A stretch of DNA of 64,000 nt, from NCBI RefSeq assembly GCF_025642155.1, contig NZ_CP106798.1, positions 2,604,001-2,668,000 on the forward strand. The letters are read 5' to 3'. The stretch comes from Streptomyces sp. HUAS 15-9. Lineage in GTDB: Bacteria > Actinomycetota > Actinomycetes > Streptomycetales > Streptomycetaceae. Of this stretch, positions 44,759 to 52,942 are shown one piece after another. Under the pieces are notes generated by a model that worked only from the letters and a program-made list of their open reading frames with translations, made no database searches and was not told the DNA's origin. The number at the start of each line of letters is the position of its first letter. Positions within the stretch are counted from its first letter, which is position 1. Position numbers and translations under genes: made by a program.

Positions 44759-45559
44759 GTGAATATCCGCTCCCTCACTCGAGGCGACGGCGTGGTGATC
44801 GGAGCAGCGGTGTTGCTGTTCATCGCGTCGTTCCTCGACTACCAGTCCGTGTCGTCCAGCTATGGCTATTCGGCCAGCCGGAACGCATGGGAAGAGCTGG
44901 GAACCGGCCTGGGCACCTACATGGGGGCCGTCATCGGTGCCGCGCTGATCGTCCTCAACCGCGTGCTGCCGCAGCAGCGCAAGGTGCTCGGCCTGGATCT
45001 CGGCATGGTCGGCACGGGCTTCACCATTCTCGCCACATGGACCCTGTTCTGGTCACTGGTGGACGTTCCCGACGGTGTGGACGCCGGTGCCGGCCTCATC
45101 CTCGGTTTCATTGCCGCCCTCGCCCTGGCCGGCGCCGCCGTCGCCACCCCCCTCGTCCCCGCCCTCCAGGCCGTCCTGGTCCCGGCTCCCACGCCGCAGG
45201 CCCCGCAGCCCTACGGTGCCCAGCCGCAGGGTGGTTACGGCTACCCCGGTGCCCAGGCCCCGCAGCCGCAGGCGCAGGCGCCGTACGGTGGTCCGCCGCA
45301 GCAGGGGCAGCCGTTCGGGCAGCAGCCGCCGGCTCCGGCCCAGCAGCAGTCGCCCACCGGGGACTTCTCGCCGTTCTGGTTCGCCGTGCCGGTGGCGCGG
45401 CCGCTGTTCGCTGAGGACGGCTCGCCGGCCCCGATCGCCGAACTGGCGCCGGGTACCTGGTACCTGGCCGTCGAGCAGCGCGGCGCCCAGCTGGTCGCCC
45501 AGACCCAGGACGGCCGCCGCGGCGTCCTGCAGGACACCTCGGGGATCCAGCGCGGCTGA
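44759..45559 (+). CDS. four-helix membrane protein with Pro/Gln-rich C-terminal tail
   Basis: A 266-residue protein from GTG 44759 (AAGGA seven bases upstream). Four hydrophobic segments (GVVIGAAVLLFIASFLDYQS, MGAVIGAALIVLNRVL, GTGFTILATWTLFWSLV, LILGFIAALALAGAAVA) are followed by about 65 residues of low-complexity Pro/Gln/Gly (QPYGAQPQGGYGYPGAQAPQ) and a compact C-terminal domain (FSPFWFAVPVARPLFAEDGS). The type resembles DUF5336-like actinobacterial membrane proteins. The tail may bind other envelope proteins. Function unknown. Confidence 0.8.
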   Translation: MNIRSLTRGDGVVIGAAVLLFIASFLDYQSVSSSYGYSASRNAWEELGTGLGTYMGAVIGAALIVLNRVLPQQRKVLGLDLGMVGTGFTILATWTLFWSLVDVPDGVDAGAGLILGFIAALALAGAAVATPLVPALQAVLVPAPTPQAPQPYGAQPQGGYGYPGAQAPQPQAQAPYGGPPQQGQPFGQQPPAPAQQQSPTGDFSPFWFAVPVARPLFAEDGSPAPIAELAPGTWYLAVEQRGAQLVAQTQDGRRGVLQDTSGIQRG

Positions 45560-45575
45560 GCGCGCACCGTCGCAC

Positions 45576-45607
45576 ACGGCCCCTCGCCCTTCCGGGCGGG
45601 GGGCCGT
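45576..45607 (+). terminator. terminator hairpin
   Basis: ACGGCCCCTCGCCC pairs with GGGCGGGGGGCCGT around TTCC, 16 bp after the stop of the 44759 gene. There is no T tract beyond TTG, as is common in Streptomyces. Confidence 0.7.
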
Positions 45608-45655
45608 TGCCGTACAGTCGCCCTCCGAGAGCTGACGGACCGTCAGGAGGCAGGC

Positions 45656-46666
45656 ATGCGACTCGGTCTCGCACTCGGCTACTGGGGGCGTGGCCCCTCC
45701 GCGGACCAGGTGTCGCTGGCGCGGGAGGCGGAGCGGCTCGGTTACGACTCCGTGTGGACGGCCGAGTCATGGGGTTCGGACGCGTTCACCCCGCTCACCT
45801 GGATCGCCGCGCGGACCTCAAGGATCAGGCTGGGTACGGCGGTTGCCCAGATGGCCGCCCGCTCGCCGACCACCACGGCCATGCACGCGCTGACCCTGGA
45901 CCACCTGTCCGGCGGCCGCGTGATGCTCGGGCTCGGGCTGTCCGGGCCGCAGGTCGTGGAGGGGTGGTACGGGCGGCCGTTCCCCGCATCGCCGCTGACC
46001 GCCACCCGGGAGTACGTCGATGTCGTACGGCAGGTGCTGCGCCGCGAGGCGCCGGTGGAACTGGCCGGGCGCTTCCACTCGCACCCGTACCGGGGCCCGG
46101 ACACCACCGGTCTCGGCAAACCCCTGAAGCCGATCACCCACCCCCTACGACCCGATCTGCCGGTCCTGCTCGGCGCCGAGGGGCCCAAGAACGTCGCACA
46201 GACGACCCGGATCGCGGACGGCTGGCTGCCGCTGTACTGGTCGCCGAACCGCCCCGAGGTGTACGGGCCCGCCGTGACCGGCCTTCCGGAAGGCTTCCTG
46301 GTGGCTCCCATGGCGCGGGTGAAGGTCTGCGACGACGTCGGTGAGGGCCTCCTGCCCGTCAAGGCCATGCTCGGCTTCTACATCGGCGGGATGGGGCACG
46401 CCTCCCGCAACTTCCACGCCGACCTGATGGCGCGCATGGGGTACGAGGAGGAGGCCCGGCGGATCCAGGAGTTGTTCCTGTCGGGCCGGCGCGAGGAGGC
46501 GGTGCTGGCCGTTCCGGACGCCTTCGCCGACGAGATCTCGCTGGTCGGGCCGCGTGAACGCATCGCCGAGCGGCTGGAGTCGTGGCGCAAGGGCCCGGTG
46601 ACCGACCTGCTGGCCCTGTCCCCGGACCCTCACACGCTGCGTGTGCTGGCGGAGCTCAACTCCTAG
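45656..46666 (+). CDS. LLM-class F420-dependent oxidoreductase
   Basis: A 336-residue luciferase-like TIM-barrel enzyme from ATG 45656, with AGGAGG upstream. Motifs: an N-terminal LGLALGYWGRG, AEAERLGYDSVWTAES-like REAERLGYDSVWTAESWGSD, TSRIRLGTAVAQMAARSPTT, and GRVMLGLGLSGPQVVEGWYG. These are typical of actinobacterial F420-dependent reductases. Substrate unknown. Its TAG overlaps the stop of the convergent 46663 gene in a shared CTAG. Confidence 0.92.
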   Translation: MRLGLALGYWGRGPSADQVSLAREAERLGYDSVWTAESWGSDAFTPLTWIAARTSRIRLGTAVAQMAARSPTTTAMHALTLDHLSGGRVMLGLGLSGPQVVEGWYGRPFPASPLTATREYVDVVRQVLRREAPVELAGRFHSHPYRGPDTTGLGKPLKPITHPLRPDLPVLLGAEGPKNVAQTTRIADGWLPLYWSPNRPEVYGPAVTGLPEGFLVAPMARVKVCDDVGEGLLPVKAMLGFYIGGMGHASRNFHADLMARMGYEEEARRIQELFLSGRREEAVLAVPDAFADEISLVGPRERIAERLESWRKGPVTDLLALSPDPHTLRVLAELNS

Positions 46667-47244
46667 GAGCCGCCGCCGGTCAGCTGGGACGTCGACGGGA
46701 CCTTGTTCGTCACCTCGGCGCCCGCGCTCTTACCGGCGTCCTTCACCTTGTTGATGATGTCGTCGAAGGTACCGGCCACCGCGTCGGCGGAGTCTCCCTT
46801 GCGCAGCTTGGACGGCAGGGTCTTGAGGGACTCGATACCGGCGGTGAGCGGTGCGAGGGCCTTCGACAGCGTCGGATCGCCCTCGGCGTTCCGCACCGCG
46901 GCCTTGAGGCGGTTGTAGGCGAAGGCACCGGCGAGCCCGGCCTTGACCAGGGTGAACTTGCGTCCCTTCGCACCCTTCTTGAACTTGCCCTCTTTCCAGG
47001 GCTTCACGATCCACTGGTACGTCGCCCCCGCGGCGAGTCCCGCGTTCGCCACGAAGCGTGTCTTGGCGAACTTCTGCCGCTCCGCGGAGGTGGTGGGGCT
47101 GGGGGTGTCGGCGGCGACCACGGCCGCGCCGTTGCGGGTGGTGAAGGTCTCGCCCTTTGCGCAGGCGGTGGCGGTGGCGCCGGTGACGACCAGCGCGCAG
47201 CACAGCGTGAGCGCCACGAAGAGGCGCCGTATCGGTACAGCCAC
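46663..47244 (-). CDS. secreted hypothetical protein
   Basis: A 193-residue protein from GTG 47244, with GGAGGACACC just upstream; the frame extends further, but without a good site. The N-terminus is a signal peptide (PIRRLFVALTLCCALVVTGA) with a likely lipobox-like or signal-peptidase region at TACAKG. The mature part is basic (KFKKGAKGRKFTLVKAGLAG) and then helical (ALAPLTAGIESLKTLPSKLR), ending in Ser/Gly. No family recognised. Confidence 0.75.
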   Translation of the reverse strand: MAVPIRRLFVALTLCCALVVTGATATACAKGETFTTRNGAAVVAADTPSPTTSAERQKFAKTRFVANAGLAAGATYQWIVKPWKEGKFKKGAKGRKFTLVKAGLAGAFAYNRLKAAVRNAEGDPTLSKALAPLTAGIESLKTLPSKLRKGDSADAVAGTFDDIINKVKDAGKSAGAEVTNKVPSTSQLTGGGS

Positions 47245-47365
47245 GGTGTCCTCCGGGGGTGTTCTCCCCGAGTGGATGTCTCTTCCGGCAGGCTCGCTCA
47301 GGGCGACCGATTGCGCCACTTGGGGGAATCCCGTACAGGATTCACCTTTCCTGTTTCACCTGGGA

Positions 47366-47680
47366 ATGAGCGGCAACCCGAAGGGCATGTCCCCTCATTA
47401 TCGCAACGGTGCCAACCAGGCGGGAACGGTCATCGCGATCGTCGCCGACGTCATGGCCTTCATCCTCGGCCTGTGGATCCTGATGTATCTGCTGGACGCG
47501 AATCGGGCCAACAGTCTCGTCCAGTTCATTCATGACTCGGCCGGCTGGCTGGCCGGCTGGTCGCACGACCTGTTCACGTTCGACGCGGCGTGGGCACGTG
47601 TGGTTGCCGGTTACGGTCTCGCCGCGGTGGTGTACCTCTTCGTGGGGCATGCGATCGCCAACCGGATCCACCGCCACTGA
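47366..47680 (+). CDS. small two-helix membrane protein
   Basis: A 104-residue protein from ATG 47366 (MSGNPKGMSPHYRNGANQAG); ATG 47387 is an alternative with AAGGG closer to it. Two membrane segments are clear (GTVIAIVADVMAFILGLWIL and ARVVAGYGLAAVVYLFVGHA), joined by a soluble stretch with several Trp. It is divergent from the secreted-protein gene. No family recognised; probably conserved in Streptomyces. Confidence 0.75.
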   Translation: MSGNPKGMSPHYRNGANQAGTVIAIVADVMAFILGLWILMYLLDANRANSLVQFIHDSAGWLAGWSHDLFTFDAAWARVVAGYGLAAVVYLFVGHAIANRIHRH

Positions 47681-47777
47681 ACGCTCCGCGACGAGCCGCA
47701 GCCGCCCATGGGCTGCGCCCGCGCTGTCGGTGGGCGAGTGCGGGCCGTGGGGGCCGGTTGCCCAGTTCCCCGCGCCC

Positions 47778-48109
47778 CTGAAAACGCCCACCAACTCGGG
47801 CCGCACCACCGATGGGCGACTACCGGCCGTAGGGACCCTGTCGCGCAGTCCCCCGCGCCCCTGAAAACGCCCACCAACTCGGGCCGCACCACCGATGGGC
47901 GACTACCGGCCGTAGGGACCCTGTCGCGCAGTCCCCCGCGCCCCTGAAAACGCCCACCAACTCGGGCCGCACCACCGATGGGCGACTACCGGCCGTAGGG
48001 ACCCTGTCGCGCAGTCCCCCGCGCCCCTGAAAACGCCCACCAACTCGGGCCGCACCACCGATGGGCGACTACCGGCCGTAGGGACCCTGTCGCGCAGTCC
48101 CCCGCGCCC
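47778..48109. repeat. four tandem copies of an 83-bp repeat
   Basis: Copies begin with CTGAAAACGCCCACCAACTC at 47778, 47861, 47944 and 48027 and are virtually identical. A degenerate partial copy precedes them (about 47700-47777), and the final CGCGCCCCT runs into CTTTGGGGCGC at 48110. Each unit contains the dispersed core GTCGCGCAGTCCCCCGCGCC. The array fills most of the 459-bp gap between the 47366 gene and the toroid gene. Apart from short frames produced by the repetition, nothing else is seen in the gap. Confidence 0.95.
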
Positions 48110-48139
48110 CTTTGGGGCGCTCCCCCTGGGGGGAGCTGG

Positions 48140-49210
48140 TTATGTGCAGCAGTCCGGGTCCAAGCCCCTCGGTAGGTGTTCTCCGCCGAATACCGCGCAC
48201 GTGGCCTCGTGGCCGCCCAGGGCCGCTACTGCCAGGAGTAGGGAACCTGCCGTCCATGTGGTGAGTTCTTGGGGCCAGATGGTGTTGTCGTCGAAGACGT
48301 AGCCCGTCCAGTAGAGGCCGCTGCCGGGGTCTCGGAGGTGTTCGATGGACTGGAGGATCTCCAGGGCGCGGTCTGACTCGCCCATGGCCCACAGGGCGAG
48401 GGCGAGTTCGGAGGACTCGCCGCCGGTGACCCAGGGGTTGGGGATCACGCAGCGCACGCCGAGGCCGGGCACCACGAAGCGGTCCCAGCCTTCCTCCATG
48501 CGGGACTTGGCCTCCGTGCCGGTCAGCGCGCCGCCCAGGACCGGGTAGTACCAGTCCATCGAGTAGCGGTCCTTGTCCAGGAACCGCTCCGGGTGGCGTC
48601 GGATCGCGTGCCGGAGCGCGCCCAGCGCCAACTCCCAGTCCGGCTGCGGCTCTTCGCGCTGTTCGGCGATGGCGAGCGCGCAGCGCAGGGCGTGGTGGAT
48701 GGAGGAGCTGCCGGTCAGCAGCGCGTCCGCGGTGGGCGTGCCGTCGTCCTCGCGCCGCCAGCCGATCTGGCCGCCGGGCTGTTGCAGCCGCAGCACCCAT
48801 TCCGTCGCCGCGTAGACCGAGGGCCACATGCGGTCGAGGAAGACGTCGTCGCCGGTGGAGAGGTAGTGGTGCCAGACGCCTACGGCTATGTACGCCACGA
48901 AGTTCGACTCGCGGGCGCGGTCCGTGACGTCGTCGTGGGCGCCGTCCGCGTACGCGGCGAACCAGGAGCCGTCCTCGTTCTGGTGCGTGGCCAGCCAGGT
49001 GTAGGCCCGTTCCGCGGCCTCGTGCTCGCCCGCCGCGTCCAGCGCCATGGCCGCCTCGGTGTGGTCCCACGGGTCCAGGTGGTGCCCGCGGAACCACGGG
49101 ATCGCGCCGTCCTCGCGCTGCACGGCGAGGATGCCGCGCACGGTCGCGGCAGCCTGCTCGGCGGTGAGGACCCCGGGCAGGACCAGGTGTTCTGTCCGGG
49201 GGGTCGTCAC
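48140..49210 (-). CDS. alpha/alpha-toroid protein (prenyltransferase/squalene-oxidase-repeat-like)
   Basis: A 356-residue protein from GTG 49210, overlapping the preceding methyltransferase stop (GTGA). It consists of helical hairpins with repeated QxDGS/W motifs (GILAVQREDGAIPWFRGHHL, TWLATHQNEDGSWFAAYADG, EWVLRLQQPGGQIGW, TGYVFDDNTIWPQELTTWTA), typical of the six-hairpin or alpha6/alpha6 toroids of squalene/hopene cyclase-like and glycosidase-like proteins. A DxDD cyclase motif is not evident, so actual prenyl chemistry is doubtful. Last gene of a GT4-methyltransferase-toroid operon governed by a KstR-type site. Confidence 0.8.
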   Translation of the reverse strand: MTTPRTEHLVLPGVLTAEQAAATVRGILAVQREDGAIPWFRGHHLDPWDHTEAAMALDAAGEHEAAERAYTWLATHQNEDGSWFAAYADGAHDDVTDRARESNFVAYIAVGVWHHYLSTGDDVFLDRMWPSVYAATEWVLRLQQPGGQIGWRREDDGTPTADALLTGSSSIHHALRCALAIAEQREEPQPDWELALGALRHAIRRHPERFLDKDRYSMDWYYPVLGGALTGTEAKSRMEEGWDRFVVPGLGVRCVIPNPWVTGGESSELALALWAMGESDRALEILQSIEHLRDPGSGLYWTGYVFDDNTIWPQELTTWTAGSLLLAVAALGGHEATCAVFGGEHLPRGLDPDCCT

Positions 49211-49968
49211 TTGGCGGCCGCCTCGGAAACCTCGGAAACCTCGGGCAGCGTCGGCAGGTGCGGCTTCGTCGCGTAGAGCACGAAGCTCTTGCCGATCAGC
49301 GGGTTCAGCGCCTGCTCGGCGACCCGGGTGGCCAGCGGCTTCTTCATGATGTCCCAGACCAGCAGCTTGTGGTACGCCCGCACCGGCAGCGCCTTGTCGT
49401 TGTCGACGCCGAACGCGCACTTCAGCCACCAGTAGGGGGAGTGCAGGGCATGGGCGTGGTGGGTGCCGTACGGGCGCAGCCCGGCCTCGCGGACCTTCGC
49501 CAGGAGCTCGTCCGCCTTGTAGATGCGGATATGGCCGCCCTCGACCTCGTGGTAGGCGTCGGACAGCGCCCAGCAGACCTTCTCGGGGCCGTGGCGCGGC
49601 ACGGTGACGGCGATGCGGCCGCCCGGCCTGAGCACGCGGACCATCTCGGCCAGGACGCCCTTGTCGTCGGGGATGTGCTCCATCACCTCGGAGATGATGA
49701 CGACGTCGAAGGACTCGTCCGGGAAGGGCAGCGCAAGGGCGTCGCCCTCCATGGCGGTGGCGGTCGCGCCGGCCGGGGCCTCGCCCGCCTCCTTCATCGC
49801 CGCGAACCACTTGGCGACCTCGCGGATCTCCTCGGCGTTCTGGTCGAGGGCCACGACCTGGGCGCCGCGCCGGTAGCACTCGAAGGCGTGCCGGCCGGCC
49901 CCGCAGCCGAGGTCCAGGACGCGGTCGCCCGGGGCGAGCGGGAACCGGGAGAAGTCGACGGTCAGCAC
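49207..49968 (-). CDS. class I SAM-dependent methyltransferase
   Basis: A 253-residue enzyme from GTG 49968, overlapping the glycosyltransferase stop by seven bases. Methyltransf_11/25 motifs: RVLDLGCGAGRHAFECYRRG (motif I), VVALDQNAEEIREVAK, and post-motif FDVVIISEVMEHIPDDKGVL with LRPGGRIAVTVPRHG. The C-terminal 80 residues (LPVRAYHKLLVWDIMKKP) may bind a lipid or glycolipid acceptor. Context suggests it methylates the product of the neighbouring glycosyltransferase. Confidence 0.9.
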   Translation of the reverse strand: MLTVDFSRFPLAPGDRVLDLGCGAGRHAFECYRRGAQVVALDQNAEEIREVAKWFAAMKEAGEAPAGATATAMEGDALALPFPDESFDVVIISEVMEHIPDDKGVLAEMVRVLRPGGRIAVTVPRHGPEKVCWALSDAYHEVEGGHIRIYKADELLAKVREAGLRPYGTHHAHALHSPYWWLKCAFGVDNDKALPVRAYHKLLVWDIMKKPLATRVAEQALNPLIGKSFVLYATKPHLPTLPEVSEVSEAAAK

Positions 49969-51368
49969 GAGGCCCTGCTTTCGCGGTCGGCGGTGAGTGG
50001 TTCTTCGGTGACGGCTGCTCCGGCGGCCTGCGGGCGCACCGGTGTGCTGGTGGGGCTCGCCGACCGGGCGATGGCCTCGCGGTACCGGGCCACCGTGCCT
50101 TCGGCGGCACGGGCCCAGGTGAACCTCTCCAGTACGCGCTCACGGCCCGCCGCGCCGAGCCGCGCCCGCAGCGCCGGGTCCCCCAGCAGTCTGCTCAGTG
50201 CGGCGGCCAGTGCCCCCGCGTCGCCGGGCGGCACCGCGAGGCAGGTCTCCCCGTCGCGGCCGGCGACCTCGGGGATCGCGCCGCCGGTGGTGGCGACCAG
50301 CGGGGTACCGGTGGCCATGGCCTCGGCGGCGGGCAGCGAGAAGCCCTCGTACAGGGACGGTACGCAGGCCACCTCGGCCGAGCGGACCAGGTCGACCAGT
50401 TCGGCGTCCGAGATGCCCTTCACGAAGTCGACGGCGCCCTCCAGGCCGTACCGCTCGATGGCCTGGGCGACCGGGCCGTCCTCGGCGCGCTTGCCGACGA
50501 CGACGAGGTGTGCGTCGGGATGCTCGGTGCGCACCTTCGCGAGGGCCTCGATCAGGAAGATCAGGCCCTTGAGCGGTACATCGGCGCTGGAGGTGGTGAC
50601 GATCCGGCCGGGCACCTGGGGCACCGCCGGATTCGGCGAGAACAGGTCGGTGTCGGCGCCGATGTGGACCACGTGGATGCGGTCCTCGCGCACTCCGAGG
50701 TGGTCGACGATCTCCTGGCGGGAGGTGCCGGAGACGGTGAGGACGGACGGCAGCCGGCGGGCGACGCGCTTCTGCATGCGGGTGAAGGCGTACCAGCGGC
50801 GCACGGAGTAGCGGCGCTGCCATCCCTCGGCCGCGTCCAGCTCCAACTGCCGGTCGACGGTGATGGGGTGATGGATGGTGGTGACCAGGGGCGCGCCGAT
50901 GTCGCCCAACAGGCCGTAGCCGAGTGTCTGGTTGTCGTGCACGACGTCGAACCGGCCGCGCAGGGCCCGCAGATGGCGGCGGGCGCGCAGGGAGAACGTC
51001 AGCGGTTCGGGGAAGCCGCCGGTCCACATGGTCGCGACCTCGAGCGCGTCGATCCAGTCGCGGTACTCGTCGCGTGCCGGGGTGCGGAACGGATCGGGCT
51101 GGCGGTAGAGGTCGAGGCTGGGCAGCTCGGTCAGGCCGAGCCGGCCGTCGTGGGCGTCGTCCTCGTCGAGCACGGGGTACGGCTGGGAGCCGATGACCTC
51201 GACCCGGTGGCCGAGGCGGGCCAGCTCGCGCGACAGGTGCCGTACGTAGACGCCCTGACCCCCGCAGAACGGGTTCCCTTTATAGGTGAGAAGCGCGATG
51301 TCGAGCGGTCGCTCGCCGTCGGCGGCGAGGTCCTGTCGGGGACCTGCCTCCCTGGCCTCAGCGGTCAC
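49962..51368 (-). CDS. family 4 glycosyltransferase
   Basis: A 468-residue GT-B enzyme from GTG 51368 (AAGGGG upstream). The N-terminal domain begins LDIALLTYKGNPFCGGQGVY with the glycine-rich acceptor loop. The C-terminal GT1/GT4 domain has ADVPLKGLIFLIEALAKV, VACVPSLYEGFSLPAAEAMA (EX7E region) and GTPLVATTGGAIPEV. It transfers a sugar from a nucleotide donor to a lipid or small-molecule acceptor. First gene of a three-gene operon; the promoter shares a 220-bp spacer with kstR that contains a perfect KstR-type operator. Confidence 0.92.
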   Translation of the reverse strand: MTAEAREAGPRQDLAADGERPLDIALLTYKGNPFCGGQGVYVRHLSRELARLGHRVEVIGSQPYPVLDEDDAHDGRLGLTELPSLDLYRQPDPFRTPARDEYRDWIDALEVATMWTGGFPEPLTFSLRARRHLRALRGRFDVVHDNQTLGYGLLGDIGAPLVTTIHHPITVDRQLELDAAEGWQRRYSVRRWYAFTRMQKRVARRLPSVLTVSGTSRQEIVDHLGVREDRIHVVHIGADTDLFSPNPAVPQVPGRIVTTSSADVPLKGLIFLIEALAKVRTEHPDAHLVVVGKRAEDGPVAQAIERYGLEGAVDFVKGISDAELVDLVRSAEVACVPSLYEGFSLPAAEAMATGTPLVATTGGAIPEVAGRDGETCLAVPPGDAGALAAALSRLLGDPALRARLGAAGRERVLERFTWARAAEGTVARYREAIARSASPTSTPVRPQAAGAAVTEEPLTADRESRASC

Positions 51369-51422
51369 TCTGGGCCCCCTTCTCCCCGCGTTTTCCCGCG
51401 AGACTACGTCGGGACGCTAATG

Positions 51423-51436
51423 TAGAACAAGTTTCA
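51423..51436. promoter_or_regulatory. KstR-type operator between glycosyltransferase and kstR
   Basis: TAGAACAAGTTTCA fits TnnAACnnGTTnnA. It lies 55 bp from the glycosyltransferase start and 153 bp before the kstR ATG, so it could serve both autoregulation and repression of the divergent operon. Confidence 0.8.
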
Positions 51437-51588
51437 GACTTGATCGTTCAGGAGGCACTGAATCTACCGGCAGGTAGCGGCACTGTGAGCAGTGGATCAG
51501 GTGATTCGCGCCACGACGGGACCCCTGCCATGCTGTCTGATCAACAGCCCTCACCGATGCCCTCACCGACTGTCACGGAGCGGGACCC

Positions 51589-52233
51589 ATGCCTGCGCAA
51601 GCCAAGGTGGAAGCCAGTACCGTTCGCCCGGCCTCGCCGCCTCTCACCGAGCGGCAGGAGGCCCGTCGGCGGCGGATCCTGCACGCGAGCGCGCAGCTGG
51701 CCAGCCGGGGCGGCTTCGACGCGGTGCAGATGCGGGAGGTCGCGGAGTCCTCGCAGGTCGCCCTGGGCACGCTCTACCGCTACTTCCCGTCCAAGGTGCA
51801 TCTGCTGGTCGCCACCATGCAGGACCAGCTGGAGCACATGCACGGCACCCTGAGGAAGAAGCCCCCGGCGGGCGAGACGGCGGCGGAGCGGGTGGCGGAG
51901 ACGCTGATGCGGGCCTTCCGCGCCCTCCAGCGCGAGCCGCACCTGGCCGACGCGATGGTCCGGGCGCTGACCTTCGCGGACCGCAGCGTGTCCCCCGAGG
52001 TCGACCAGGTCTCCCGGCAGACGACGGCGATCATCCTGGACGCGGTGGGCCTGGAGAACCCCACCCCCGAGCAGCTGTCCGCGGTCCGCGTCATCGAGCA
52101 CACCTGGCACTCGGCCCTGATCACCTGGCTGTCGGGCCGCGCCTCCATCGCCCAGGTCAAGATCGACATCGAGACGGTCTGCCGCCTGATCGATCTGACG
52201 GATCCGGCGAGCGGGCAGGTCACCCGTGGCTGA
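51589..52233 (+). CDS. kstR: KstR-like TetR-family regulator of lipid/sterol catabolism
   Basis: A 214-residue regulator from ATG 51589. The DNA-binding domain is RRRILHASAQLASRGGFDAV with QMREVAESSQVALGTLYRYF and PSKVHLLV, very close to Mycobacterium tuberculosis KstR as I recall it (GTLYRYFPSKVHLLV is shared). The effector domain also keeps the KstR pattern (ADAMVRALTFADRSVSPEVD, then QLSAVRVIEHTWHSALITWL). In mycobacteria KstR is a repressor released by a 3-oxo-cholestenoyl-CoA-type metabolite. Four sites of KstR form are present in this window. The inducing ligand in this organism may differ. Confidence 0.82.
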   Translation: MPAQAKVEASTVRPASPPLTERQEARRRRILHASAQLASRGGFDAVQMREVAESSQVALGTLYRYFPSKVHLLVATMQDQLEHMHGTLRKKPPAGETAAERVAETLMRAFRALQREPHLADAMVRALTFADRSVSPEVDQVSRQTTAIILDAVGLENPTPEQLSAVRVIEHTWHSALITWLSGRASIAQVKIDIETVCRLIDLTDPASGQVTRG

Positions 52234-52289
52234 GGCCCCCGACGCCGAGCCGCGCCTGCGCACGGCGTAACCGTTCCCGGCGGCGCGGC

Positions 52290-52426
52290 ACGCTGAAGTT
52301 CCTGCCCAGCGAAGCGACGGGCCGCGGCGCTCTCGGCAAGGGCGCGACGCCCGAGGAGGCGGCCCGAGGAGGCGGCCCGAGGAGGCGGTGGCGCTCGTGG
52401 TCGCTCACCTGCCCGAAGACCTGTGA
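52290..52426 (+). pseudogene. gene fragment frameshifted by a 13-bp repeat
   Basis: One frame reads LKFLPSEATGRGALGKGATP EEA up to the repeat at 52350, and after the repeat another frame continues AVALVVAHLPEDL to TGA 52424-52426. Removing two of the three 13-bp repeat units joins the pieces into a single frame (ATPEEAVALVVAHLPEDL, stop). There is no start codon in context, so it is the tail of a lost gene. Family not recognised. Confidence 0.35.
52350..52388 (+). repeat. three tandem copies of a 13-bp unit
   Basis: CCCGAGGAGGCGG is repeated three times exactly. As 13 is not a multiple of three, each added unit shifts the frame of the surrounding remnant. Confidence 0.9.
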
Positions 52427-52469
52427 GCGCCCGGAAGGGCCTGCGTGAGCGCACGAAAAGGACCTACGA

Positions 52470-52580
52470 GACGGGTTCCCTTCGCCGGCATTGCCCGGAT
52501 CAGGTAATGGGGGTCGCTCTCAGGTCCGACTACTACCTTTGAGCCTCTCAGCCCGACCGTCGACGTCGGCAACGGCGGAT
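52470..52580 (-). ncRNA. TPP riboswitch (THI element) without a downstream gene
   Basis: On the minus strand the two conserved TPP blocks occur in order: TCGGGCTGAGAGG (the pyrimidine-sensor GCUGAGA) and, about 55 bases later, ACCTGATCCGGGCAATGCCG followed by GCGAAGGGA. A P1-like pairing GACGG/CCGTC brackets them. Such elements normally precede thiamine genes. Here the next 230 bp hold only a fragment and repeat, and then the antisense side of kstR, so no thiamine gene follows. The remainder of the 52234-52705 gap is a possible promoter (about 52650) and nothing else I can identify. Confidence 0.85.
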
Positions 52581-52649
52581 GCTTTACGCGTCACGCCAGA
52601 GTCGGCTACTCCGGTCGAACTCCCTCACTCGCCCCGTAGGCCGACTATC

Positions 52650-52678
52650 AGTATAGACCGGATGACGCAGGACAGAAC
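52650..52678 (-). promoter_or_regulatory. possible promoter for the TPP riboswitch RNA
   Basis: On the minus strand TATACT (52655-52650) is a good -10; TTCTGT about 16 bp upstream is a weak -35. It is correctly placed to transcribe the TPP element. Confidence 0.35.
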
Positions 52679-52705
52679 CCCCCAAATAGGAAATTTCTTC
52701 ACTTC

Positions 52706-52939
52706 TCAGTCCTCCGGCGGGAACACCGGCTCCCCGCTCCCGAGCATCGTGATCATGATGGCCTCCACCGGACAGTTCTCCGCCGCCGCCAGGACCCGCT
52801 CGTTCGCGTCGGCGTCCGGCTCCACCGGCCGGGACTGCCGGCCGGTGTCGAGGCGGAAGGCGTCGGGCGCGTGGTGGACGCACTGGGCGGAGCCGATGCA
52901 GACGGAGCGGTCGACCTCGACGTGCCAGCGGTCTCCCAT
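52706..52939 (-). CDS. single-cluster ferredoxin (3Fe-4S type)
   Basis: A 77-residue ferredoxin with ligand pattern CIGSAQC and a C-terminal NCPVEAI, as in the small ferredoxins that feed actinobacterial P450s (the middle position is Ser/Ala, favouring 3Fe-4S). It lies three bases after the aldehyde dehydrogenase stop, so the two are cotranscribed. A probable electron donor to a P450, with the CYP125-like enzyme at 63114 a candidate partner (inference). Confidence 0.92.
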   Translation of the reverse strand: MGDRWHVEVDRSVCIGSAQCVHHAPDAFRLDTGRQSRPVEPDADANERVLAAAENCPVEAIMITMLGSGEPVFPPED

Positions 52940-52942
52940 CTC

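Noticed and set aside
47708..48110. Short open frames and CRISPR-like appearance of the 83-bp repeats
   Set aside because: The whole unit is repeated with no unique spacers, there are no cas genes, and the frames arise from repetition alone.
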